Origin: DASQEH01 sp038237745 | Lineage (GTDB): Bacteria; Actinomycetota; Actinomycetes; Propionibacteriales; Nocardioidaceae | Length of the DNA stretch: 64,000 nt | Assembly: GCA_038237745.1 (NCBI GenBank) | Contig: JBBRYJ010000009.1 | Location: 74,662-138,661 of the forward strand | Reading direction: 5' to 3' | Part shown: positions 1 to 7,320 of the stretch, piece after piece | How positions within the stretch are numbered: the stretch's first letter is position 1 | How the letters are laid out: each line of letters opens with the position of its first letter | Notes under the pieces: generated by a model | What the model was told of the DNA's origin: nothing | Databases searched by the model: none | Seen by the model: the letters and a program-made list of their open reading frames with translations, nothing else | Position numbers and translations under genes: made by a program

Positions 1-1155
1 CCCGGTCATGTGTCGGGTGGGTGGCATCCACTTGAGCGGGGCCTTCGGGAACAGCGTTCGGGCGAGCAGGGCGTGTGCGAGCTCGAGGCGGAAGCTGTCG
101 GGGACGGCCGGGTCGATCTCGAAGGCATGCCCGAGCCCGAGCTGCCAGTCCTCGAGACTGGCCTCCTTCGCGAAGTACTCGTTGAGGAGCTGGCTGACGG
201 TCACGGTGTGTGCGGCATCGACGGCGTCCGCCGTCGTCAGGTAGTTGTCCTCGCCGGTGTTGATGATGATCCCGGCGCGGGCATGCACCTGCCGGCTGAA
301 CCGCTGGTCGACGAAAGTACGCACCGGGTTGATGTCTCGGAACAAGATGCCGTACATCGAGTCGTTGAGCATCATGTCGAGCCGCTCGAGGCCGGCCAGG
401 GTGGCGATCTCGGGCATGCACAGCCCGGACGCGTAGTTCGTCAATCGGACGTACCGGCCCAGCTCGCCGCTCACCTCGTCGAGGGCGGTGCGCATCAGCC
501 TGAAGTTCTCCTGGGTGGCGTACGTGCCGGCGAACCCCTCACGGGTGGGACCCTCGGGGACGTAATCGAGCAGTGACTGCCCGGTCGACCGGATGACGGC
601 GATGACGTCGGCGCCCTCGCGCGCTGCCGCCTGGGCTTGGGGCATGTCCTCGTAGATGTCACCCGTCGCGACGATCAGGTAGATCCACGGCTTCTGCGGC
701 GGGTCACCCCACCGCTTCACGAGGCGCTCCCGCTCGCGTCGGCGGCCGTCGACCCGTTTGAGGCCGGCTGCGACGGCTTTGCGGCCGGCAGCTCGGGCGC
801 GGGTGGCGTCGCGACCCGACGGCATCCGGAACCGGAGCAGGCCGGCGGCCGCCTGCTCGGCAAGAGCCGGAAGGTCCCCTCCGCTCGTGAGGAGTGCGTC
901 CCAGACGGGAAGGGTCACGCCGTGGTCCAGACCCACGTCGCCCCGCACGGCATCGACGAGCCGGTTCACCCACGGCGTCCCGTCCGGGTCGGCCCCGGAG
1001 AGCCCCGCCAGTCTCAGCGTCGCGCGTTCGACCGACACGGTGGTGTGCTGCTTGGCGAGCTCCACGATCGGTCGCCCGGTCTTGCGGGCGAGACCACGGG
1101 CCTTCGAGACCAGCGCCTTGTCGAGGTCGAGGTGGGGTCGGTGGCGTGTCGTCAT
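1..1155 (-). CDS. kamD: Lysine 5,6-aminomutase alpha subunit, 5' part (runs off left edge)
   Basis: The 385 readable residues match KamD, the adenosylcobalamin- and PLP-dependent subunit that moves the terminal amino group of beta-lysine or D-lysine from C6 to C5. Diagnostic stretches include IYEDMPQAQAAAREGAD, STGQSLLDYVPEGP, TYATQENFRLMR, ERLDMMLNDSMYGILFRDIN and IIINTGEDNYLTTADA. The family is about 515 residues long, so the last quarter lies outside the window, where kamE would be expected next. The ATG directly abuts the stop of the upstream amidohydrolase (TGAATG) and has GAGGAC in front, so the two are probably translationally coupled. No stop or frameshift is seen in the visible part. 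Confidence in the family is high. Confidence 0.93.
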   Translation of the reverse strand, partial: MTTRHRPHLDLDKALVSKARGLARKTGRPIVELAKQHTTVSVERATLRLAGLSGADPDGTPWVNRLVDAVRGDVGLDHGVTLPVWDALLTSGGDLPALAEQAAAGLLRFRMPSGRDATRARAAGRKAVAAGLKRVDGRRRERERLVKRWGDPPQKPWIYLIVATGDIYEDMPQAQAAAREGADVIAVIRSTGQSLLDYVPEGPTREGFAGTYATQENFRLMRTALDEVSGELGRYVRLTNYASGLCMPEIATLAGLERLDMMLNDSMYGILFRDINPVRTFVDQRFSRQVHARAGIIINTGEDNYLTTADAVDAAHTVTVSQLLNEYFAKEASLEDWQLGLGHAFEIDPAVPDSFRLELAHALLARTLFPKAPLKWMPPTRHMTG

Positions 1156-2775
1156 TCAGTCGTCCTCTGCTGAGAAGGCTGTCGCACCCGCGACTACTGT
1201 CTGCATGCACTGCGGTAGCGGGAGGTCGGGGCGAACGTCCGGGAGGACGGTGGGCGTCCCTGGGCTGCCTGAGGCGTGGGTCGGCCGGCGGTCTGCTGCG
1301 CCGCGTTGTGTCTCAGGTTCGATGTGCCAGACGGCGTAGGTCGCCGGGTGACCGGGGGCGAGCACGCCGCCCTGGTCGTCGCGACGGGAGCGGTGGCCAC
1401 CTCGCGTGTGAGCGTCGAAGGCGACCGTCACGCTGAGGCGCTCGCCCTCGGCATGGTGGAAGGCCGCCGCCCGGACCCCACCCCACGGGTCGAGCGGGGT
1501 GACGGGGCTGTCCGACCCGAACGCGAGCAGCACTCCGGCCCGGTGCATAGACCCGTACGGGTTCATCGGGGCCGCCCGAGCCTCGCCCAATCGTTGCTCG
1601 TACAGCCGACCCGCTCCACCCCAGGCGGCGTCGAAGGCCGGCTGAACGCTGGCGACGACCCCAAGGCGGGCCATCGTCTGGACAGCCCGTACGTCGGGCA
1701 TCTCGATGTGTTCCAGGCGGTGACGTGACGCAACCAGGGAGGCGTCACCCACCACCTCGGCCGCGGCGACGAACCCGTCTACCACCTCGCGCGCGGCCCG
1801 GTCGCCGATGACGTGGAAACCCGCCTGCCTGCCCTGCCGCGTGCATGCGACGACGTGGTCTGCGACCTGGGAGCCGTCGAGGTACAGATGTCCGAACGCG
1901 TCCGCGTCGGCGTACGGCTGGTCGAGGGCCGCGGTGCGAGACCCGATGGCGCCGTCCACGCACAGGTCGCCGGCGTAACCGAGGAGAGCCTCGCCGCCGC
2001 AGGGGGCGTCACCCATGAGGGTGCCCCAGTACGGGACCACGTCGGGGAGGATGGAGCGCGCCGTCAGCTTGCGGATGGTGTCGAAGTCGGAGAACGGCGA
2101 GATGTGCGGAGCGTTGAGCTCGTGCACAGAGGTGATACCCCGGCTGGCCGCATGTCGTAGAGCGAGATCGAGGGCCTGCTCCCGGTCGGCAGGCGTCCGA
2201 AGACCATCGACCACCTCCCGCGCAGCATGGTGCGCGTCGCGCTCCACCATGCCGTCTCCGCGCCATCCGGGGGCTGCCGCCAGGTCGGGCTGGCGATCGA
2301 CGAGCGCGGACGACACGACGGCAGAGTGGGTGTCGACCCTCGAGATGTAGGCGACACGTCCTCCGACCGCACGGTCGAGCTCGTACATGGTCGGGGCCCT
2401 GCCCTCCGCCCACCGGGTCTCATCCCAGCCGTGGGCGAATAGCACCGGCCCGCCATGCGCAGTGCCGGCCCGGCCTAGGGCGTCGAGCGCCGCCTTGAGG
2501 CTGGTCATCCCGCTGAGGTCCAGGGACTGCATCGCGAACCCGGTGATCGCCAGGTGAACGTGGGCGTCGACGAAACCGGGCGTGACCAGGCGCCCCCGGA
2601 GATCGACCACCTGGTCGGCGTCGCGGGCGTGGGAGGTGGCTCCCCCTTCGCCGCCGACCCAGGCGACGGTGCCGTCGACGGTGAGCATCGCGGTGGCCTC
2701 AGGCGACCCGGGCGCGTACACCGAGCCGCCATGGAGGAGCACCCGTCGCGGGTTCGAGCCCATGGTCCTCATCAT
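1156..2775 (-). CDS. Metal-dependent amidohydrolase (YtcJ-like) inside the lysine-degradation operon
   Basis: This 539-residue protein belongs to the amidohydrolase superfamily, YtcJ-like branch. It shows the metal-binding HVH motif (His72, His74, in PGFVDAHVHL), VIGDRA, the HRLEHIEMPD histidine and the FGSDSPV aspartate near the C-terminus. The start is the ATG overlapping the kdd stop (ATGA); a second ATG follows immediately. Its own stop touches the kamD start, so it sits between two lysine-fermentation genes in one unit. YtcJ-type enzymes hydrolyse amide or related bonds, but the substrate here cannot be read from sequence. A role on an N-acylated or cyclised lysine intermediate is inference from context only. 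No signal peptide is seen, so a cytoplasmic location is expected. Confidence 0.82.
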   Translation of the reverse strand: MMRTMGSNPRRVLLHGGSVYAPGSPEATAMLTVDGTVAWVGGEGGATSHARDADQVVDLRGRLVTPGFVDAHVHLAITGFAMQSLDLSGMTSLKAALDALGRAGTAHGGPVLFAHGWDETRWAEGRAPTMYELDRAVGGRVAYISRVDTHSAVVSSALVDRQPDLAAAPGWRGDGMVERDAHHAAREVVDGLRTPADREQALDLALRHAASRGITSVHELNAPHISPFSDFDTIRKLTARSILPDVVPYWGTLMGDAPCGGEALLGYAGDLCVDGAIGSRTAALDQPYADADAFGHLYLDGSQVADHVVACTRQGRQAGFHVIGDRAAREVVDGFVAAAEVVGDASLVASRHRLEHIEMPDVRAVQTMARLGVVASVQPAFDAAWGGAGRLYEQRLGEARAAPMNPYGSMHRAGVLLAFGSDSPVTPLDPWGGVRAAAFHHAEGERLSVTVAFDAHTRGGHRSRRDDQGGVLAPGHPATYAVWHIEPETQRGAADRRPTHASGSPGTPTVLPDVRPDLPLPQCMQTVVAGATAFSAEDD

Positions 2776-3821
2776 GCCGTCTCGGCGGCGAGCCTCGACT
2801 CGAAAAGACCGCGAACACCGGCATCGGTCCTGAGCAGGTACAGCGCGTACTCGGCGTGGCCGGGCACGTAACCGTTGCCGATGAGCATGGTGACGTCGGC
2901 GGCGAGACCCTCCGCACCGAGCGCGGCGGCCGTGAAGGAAGTCGCCATCGAGAAGAAGACGACGGTGCCGCCGTGAGCGGTGGACAGCAGAGCGCCGCCC
3001 TCGCAGCCGGGCACGTCGACACACACGACGGTGACGTCGGCGGGGCCGCCGTCCCGGATCACGGCGCCCGAGAGCGCCACCGGGTCGCGGGCGTCGGCGA
3101 GCACGACGGCATCGGCAAGGCCGGCGCCGGTAAGGAGCGCACGCTCTCGTTGGACGGGTACAACGGCGATGGTCCGCCGCGCCCCGGCGTCCTTGGCCGC
3201 GGCGAGAGACAGGGACCCGCTCTTCCCGGCCCCACCGACCACGCAGACGACCGGGGCTCTTCCCTCCGCGGCGTACTGCCGTACGACCCGCGCAGTGAGT
3301 GCAGGCGCTCCGCAGACGTCCATCACCGCCAGGGCCAGTGGCGACGGCAGGTCGGCAGGCATCCTTGCCGCGATAGTGCGACCGAAGAGGACGGCGTACC
3401 CCTTGCAGGGAACCTGCTCGCTCGTCCCGTCCCAGCTCTGGAGGGCGTCAGTGATGACCAGCGGCGTGAGAGTCAGCGAGACCAGGGTCGTGATCTGGTC
3501 GCCGACGGCCAGGTCGAGGTTTGCCTCGGGACCAATCTCCTCGACTACCCCGGTCAGCATGCCTCCCGAGCCGGTCACCGGGTTCTGCATCTTGCCGCGG
3601 GTCGCGATGATGTCGAGCACCTCTGCCCGCACGGCCGCGCCGTCACCGGCGTGCTTGGTCGTCAGCTGCCGGAACGAGGCGGCGTCGAGGTTGAGCCTGG
3701 AGACCCCGACACAAATCTCGTCGGGCCACAGCTCGCGTCTGGTGTCCAGGCGCAGCGCCGCTTGAGGGAGCACCCCCGGCGGCTCGAGGACGCGGTGCAG
3801 CCCGGTCGGATCGCCTGCCAT
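2772..3821 (-). CDS. kdd: L-erythro-3,5-diaminohexanoate dehydrogenase
   Basis: Kdd oxidatively deaminates 3,5-diaminohexanoate, the product of KamDE, to 3-keto-5-aminohexanoate using NAD(P)+. The 349-residue product fits the family length. It has the N-terminal GLHRVLEPPGVLPQAA segment, the TRGKMQNPVTGSGG motif at about residues 75-88 and a nucleotide-binding GGAGKSG at about 196-202. I start it at the ATG preceded by GGAGGT with good spacing; longer versions would run through the divergent promoter region. Its stop overlaps the amidohydrolase start by four bases. It is probably the first gene of the minus-strand unit kdd, amidohydrolase, kamD, fired from the gap shared with kamA. Confidence 0.9.
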   Translation of the reverse strand: MAGDPTGLHRVLEPPGVLPQAALRLDTRRELWPDEICVGVSRLNLDAASFRQLTTKHAGDGAAVRAEVLDIIATRGKMQNPVTGSGGMLTGVVEEIGPEANLDLAVGDQITTLVSLTLTPLVITDALQSWDGTSEQVPCKGYAVLFGRTIAARMPADLPSPLALAVMDVCGAPALTARVVRQYAAEGRAPVVCVVGGAGKSGSLSLAAAKDAGARRTIAVVPVQRERALLTGAGLADAVVLADARDPVALSGAVIRDGGPADVTVVCVDVPGCEGGALLSTAHGGTVVFFSMATSFTAAALGAEGLAADVTMLIGNGYVPGHAEYALYLLRTDAGVRGLFESRLAAETA

Positions 3822-3887
3822 GAAACCTCCGTCCCAGAAGGGTGAGCGCCGCAAGACTTCCGGCGAGTCTTTGCCCCCGCCGCACAT

Positions 3888-3911
3888 TCTCCCGTACTCT
3901 GGCACGGGAGA
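3888..3911. promoter_or_regulatory. Perfect 8+8 bp palindrome between kdd and kamA, probable operator
   Basis: TCTCCCGT and ACGGGAGA are exact reverse complements separated by 8 bases. They lie in the 142-bp gap between the divergent kdd and kamA starts. Position and symmetry suggest a regulator binding site controlling both directions. No clear sigma-70 boxes were assigned, and the regulator is not identified. Confidence 0.45.
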
Positions 3912-3963
3912 CCTGCCCCATACAAACGACCGGCATCCTTGTCGCGCCTCCAGGAGGTATCTC

Positions 3964-5397
3964 GTGGCCCTGCAGAACGGACTCGAACAGCCGTACCCGT
4001 ACGGACGGGTCGAGCTCACCGAACCGGACTGGACCCGGCTGCCCGGCTATGTGGGTGTGACGGCCGCCGACTGGGAGAGCGTCCAGTGGCAGCGCGCCCA
4101 CTGTGTGAAGAACATCAAGCAGCTGAGAGCCGTCTACGGTGATCTCCTGGACGACCGCTTCTACGACGACCTCCAGCGTGACCAGGCCGAGCGAGCCACG
4201 ATGTCGATGTTGGTGCCGCCGCAGATGGTCAACACGATGGTGCCGCACGGAGTCCCGACTACCGAGGCCATGTACGCCGACCCGGTCCGTCGCTACATGC
4301 TCCCCGTCTTCTCCGACCGGCGCACCGACTGGCCGAGCCACCCGCACGCGACACGCGACAGCCTGCACGAACACGACATGTGGGTGGCGGAGGGCCTCAC
4401 ACACCGCTACCCCACCAAGGTCCTCGCGGAGATGCTCCCGACCTGTCCGCAGTACTGCGGGCACTGCACGCGGATGGATCTTGTCGGGAACTCGACGCCG
4501 GTGATCGACAAGCTCAAGTTCAATCTGAAGCCTGTCGACAGGATCGACAACATGCTGGCCTACCTGCGCGACCACCCCGAGGTGCGCGACGTCGTCGTGT
4601 CGGGCGGCGACGTCGCGAACATGCCATGGCCGCGGCTGGAGGCCTTCGTCGACTCCGTCCTCGACGTCGACAACATCCGCGACATCAGGCTTGCGACAAA
4701 GGCCCTGATGGGGTTGCCGCAGCACTGGTTGCAGGACGAGGTTCAGGCAGGCATGGAGCGCCTCGCCCGCAAGGCCCACTCCCTCGGAAGCTCTATCGCC
4801 ATCCATACCCACGTCAACCACGCCAACTCCGTGACCCCGATGGTCGCGAAGGCGACCCGGGCAATGCTCGACACCGGAATCCGCGATGTACGCAACCAGG
4901 GTGTCCTGATGGGAGGCGTGAACGACGACCCGCAGACGCTCCTCGACCTCTGCTTCGCCCTGCTCGACGGTGCGGAGATCATGCCGTACTACTTCTATAT
5001 GTGCGACATGATCCCGTTCAGCGAGCACTGGCGGGTGTCGGTGTCGAGGGCACAGGAGCTGCAGCACGCGATCATGGGCTACCTACCGGGGTTCGCGACG
5101 CCCCGCATCGTCTGCGATGTGCCGTTCGTCGGCAAGCGCTGGGTGCACCAGCTCGAGTCGTACGACCGCGACCACGGGATCTCGTACTGGACGAAGAACT
5201 ACCGTACGTCGATCGAGGCGGCCGACCCTGAGGCGCTCATCCGCACCTACGAGTACTACGACCCGATCCACACCCTCCCCGAGCTCGGCCAGCAGTGGTG
5301 GCACCAGCACGCGGGCGACCACCTAGCTGCCGCCGAGCAGGCCGCGAAGGCGTCGCGCGAAGCCGCCGAGTCGCAGAAGTCGCTCCCTGTCGGATAG
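3964..5397 (+). CDS. kamA: Lysine 2,3-aminomutase (radical SAM, KamA family)
   Basis: KamA converts L-lysine to beta-lysine using a 4Fe-4S cluster, S-adenosylmethionine and PLP, the first step of the aminomutase route of lysine breakdown. The radical-SAM cysteines CPQYCGHC are Cys161, Cys165 and Cys168, followed by the conserved Thr-Arg. The PLP lysine is probably Lys391 in DVPFVGK, where classical enzymes read PGGGGK. The Asp of MCDM and the Asp before the PLP lysine, which correspond to lysine-binding aspartates, are kept. The start is the GTG with AGGAGGT five bases upstream (3952-3958), giving 477 residues. It diverges from kdd, whose operon encodes the later steps. The altered PLP loop marks a subgroup rather than a defect, in my reading. 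Confidence 0.9.
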   Translation: MALQNGLEQPYPYGRVELTEPDWTRLPGYVGVTAADWESVQWQRAHCVKNIKQLRAVYGDLLDDRFYDDLQRDQAERATMSMLVPPQMVNTMVPHGVPTTEAMYADPVRRYMLPVFSDRRTDWPSHPHATRDSLHEHDMWVAEGLTHRYPTKVLAEMLPTCPQYCGHCTRMDLVGNSTPVIDKLKFNLKPVDRIDNMLAYLRDHPEVRDVVVSGGDVANMPWPRLEAFVDSVLDVDNIRDIRLATKALMGLPQHWLQDEVQAGMERLARKAHSLGSSIAIHTHVNHANSVTPMVAKATRAMLDTGIRDVRNQGVLMGGVNDDPQTLLDLCFALLDGAEIMPYYFYMCDMIPFSEHWRVSVSRAQELQHAIMGYLPGFATPRIVCDVPFVGKRWVHQLESYDRDHGISYWTKNYRTSIEAADPEALIRTYEYYDPIHTLPELGQQWWHQHAGDHLAAAEQAAKASREAAESQKSLPVG

Positions 5398-5468
5398 CTG
5401 CTAGGCGAAGCGCCGACCCTCCTACACCCTACGACGGACACCGGCCTCCAGAGCTAGGCGGGTGGAGG

Positions 5469-7160
5469 TCAGGAAGACCCGCCGGCTGTCTGCGCGCCCG
5501 CCACCGTCGGCTGGGAAGCGGTGGGGTCGGTTGCGGTGGTGGTGAGATTCTTGACCAGGACGAGGACGTCACCGCTGATCTGCGTCGTTCCCCCTCCATT
5601 CTGCGACACCGTGTAGATGCCCGTAGCAGTCAGGGTGCCTTCGGACAGGCTCTGGTGAAGGGCGGCAGGGATCGTCACCGACCAGGTCTGCGCACCACTG
5701 GCACCCGACGGCGTGATCGCCGGCTCACCCTCGGCGGGCCACACCACCGCAGGCGTTGCGGGGTCGGTGTCATCAAGCGACACCCGCACGCCTAGGACGC
5801 CGGTCGACACACCGTCGAGTCTGAGGTCCTGGTCGTTCGTGGCCACGGTGAGGCTGGTTGGCGAGGAGCTGACGACGGCCCCCGACGGGTCCGCCGTCGG
5901 AGGGGGTGTCGGGGTTGGGGTCGGCGTGGGAGTCGGCGCAGGCGTGGGAGTCGGCGTAGGCGTGGGAGTCGGGGTCGGGGTCGGCGTAGGCGTTGGAGTC
6001 GGGGTCGGCGTAGGCGTTGGAGTCGGGGTCGGCGTAGGCGTTGGAGTCGGGGTCGGCGTAGGCGTTGGAGTCGGGGTCGGCGTAGGCGCAGTCCCGTTCG
6101 AGGAAGGCCCGCGCGCCGGAGCTGGCGAGACGGAAGGCCCGTGGGACGTCGTCGAACCCTGCGGAAAACCAAGCTTCTTGGCGTTGAGCGCCGAGCTCTT
6201 CGGATGGGCAGGGGCCTTGGGTGCTCGGGTGAGATGAGGCAGGGGCAGCGAAGTCGCACTCGAAGGCTGGAGGCGGATCACCGGTGTGCGCCCCTGGGCA
6301 TACGAGTCGGCGAGGCTGAGAACGAGCGACACATAGTCGGACGAGTGGTTGTAGCGGTACACAGCCGCGGCGGCCCCCGCACGAGTGGAGAGGTCTCCTC
6401 CACCGGAGCAGAGGTACACGCCGGCCGCCAGGGCAGCGTCGTCGATGTCCTGGGGATCAGCCACGCCGTCGCCATCACCGTCGGCACCGACATACGCCCA
6501 GGTGCTGGGGATGAACTGCATCGGTCCGACCGCTCGGTCGTACACCGTGTCGTTGTCGTACAGTCCCTGGTCGGTGTCCCTGATCAGCGCGGTGCCTCCG
6601 GACCCGTCCAACGCGATGCCGAGGATGGCGGGTGACGGGCGACCCGAGGCCGTCAGCACCGCGCCGCCATACCGTCCGTGGTCGGACTCCACCCTCCCGA
6701 TCCCGGCGAGGAGGGTCCAGTCGATCCGGCAGCGCGGCTGAGCAGTGCGAAGCTGGGCAGCAGCTCGCACATAGGCCTGCAGCGCTCGCCGAGGTATGCC
6801 GTTGCTCGCCAGCGCCGTGACGGCGGCACCCTGCGCCCCGCCAGCCGCGCTGTATGAGGTGTCTTGCGCGCCGTTGAACGTCGAACTGGTGCCTGAGCCA
6901 CCATTCAGGTCGTAGGCGGGCCAGCCGCTGGACCCGGGCGAGGGAATGCCGAGCGGCTGTGAGAGGAGCTGTGCCGTCAGCGGGTTCGTCGCCGGCGAGG
7001 AGAGAGTTCTCCCCTCCAGAGTCGCGGAGTAGGGCCCGCCCTCGGTGGACTGCAGTCCCGGTCCGGTCAGGGAGGCAGCCAGCCCCACAAGAGCCACCGC
7101 GCCGACGGCAGTTGTGGCCACTCGCGCCAGTCGGCGGGAACTTCCGAAGATCACTCTCAC
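5469..7160 (-). CDS. Secreted lytic transglycosylase (MltB/SLT-like) with Thr-Pro linker
   Basis: The protein has an N-terminal signal segment (basic residues, then a hydrophobic stretch from about residue 15 to 31). A transglycosylase domain follows with the catalytic glutamate in GIGRVESDHGRYGG (Glu158) and the family motifs VGPMQFIPSTW and DIDDAALAAGVYLC. Then comes a linker of roughly 60 alternating Thr-Pro residues, and a C-terminal beta-rich domain of about 120 residues that I do not recognise. Such enzymes cut peptidoglycan without water to give anhydro-muropeptides, outside the membrane. I start at the GTG giving a compact signal peptide; an in-frame ATG ten codons earlier (7190) is possible. 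The Thr-Pro linker is encoded by a DNA minisatellite, so its length may vary between strains. Confidence 0.85.
   Translation of the reverse strand: MRVIFGSSRRLARVATTAVGAVALVGLAASLTGPGLQSTEGGPYSATLEGRTLSSPATNPLTAQLLSQPLGIPSPGSSGWPAYDLNGGSGTSSTFNGAQDTSYSAAGGAQGAAVTALASNGIPRRALQAYVRAAAQLRTAQPRCRIDWTLLAGIGRVESDHGRYGGAVLTASGRPSPAILGIALDGSGGTALIRDTDQGLYDNDTVYDRAVGPMQFIPSTWAYVGADGDGDGVADPQDIDDAALAAGVYLCSGGGDLSTRAGAAAAVYRYNHSSDYVSLVLSLADSYAQGRTPVIRLQPSSATSLPLPHLTRAPKAPAHPKSSALNAKKLGFPQGSTTSHGPSVSPAPARGPSSNGTAPTPTPTPTPTPTPTPTPTPTPTPTPTPTPTPTPTPTPTPTPTPTPTPTPAPTPTPTPTPTPPPTADPSGAVVSSSPTSLTVATNDQDLRLDGVSTGVLGVRVSLDDTDPATPAVVWPAEGEPAITPSGASGAQTWSVTIPAALHQSLSEGTLTATGIYTVSQNGGGTTQISGDVLVLVKNLTTTATDPTASQPTVAGAQTAGGSS
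5986..6081. repeat. 24-bp minisatellite, four exact copies, coding for Thr-Pro repeats
   Basis: Four identical, directly adjacent 24-bp units start at 5986, 6010, 6034 and 6058, with a partial fifth copy after them and imperfect units before (from about 5905). Each unit encodes four Thr-Pro pairs on the minus strand. Identity at synonymous positions points to recent expansion by slippage or unequal exchange rather than selection on protein alone. Confidence 0.9.
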
Positions 7161-7233
7161 GCTTCTATCTTGTAGTCCATATGTGAACAAGGCGTCAATT
7201 GCGAGTGAAGGCTACCGGCTCCGCCGGCAAAGG

Positions 7234-7265
7234 GAGAAGGGGTGGCCCGGAGGCCACCCCTTCTC
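7234..7265 (-). terminator. Strong stem-loop terminator after the haem peroxidase gene
   Basis: A perfect 14-bp stem with a 4-base loop lies about 55 bases past the stop of the peroxidase gene and ahead of the transglycosylase start. On the minus strand it is followed by a short CCCTTT tract. Stem length and location fit an intrinsic terminator, although the U-tract is poor, as is common in actinobacteria. Confidence 0.75.
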
Positions 7266-7320
7266 TCAACCGCTACGGTGAGCCGCTACTCGGCTGACAA
7301 CACCGGCTGCATCCCTCCGG

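Noticed and set aside
2772..4019. Longer kdd version starting at 4019
   Set aside because: It would overlap kamA and cross the divergent promoter and palindrome; the ATG at 3821 has a strong ribosome-binding site and the family N-terminus.
3643..5067. 474-codon open frame on the minus strand opposite kamA
   Set aside because: It is antisense to kamA, its translation is His/Val/Asp-rich without family motifs, and high-GC third positions commonly create such shadows.
5905..6089. Regular repeats as a possible CRISPR array
   Set aside because: Units are directly adjacent without unique spacers, and they encode a Thr-Pro linker in frame with the enzyme.
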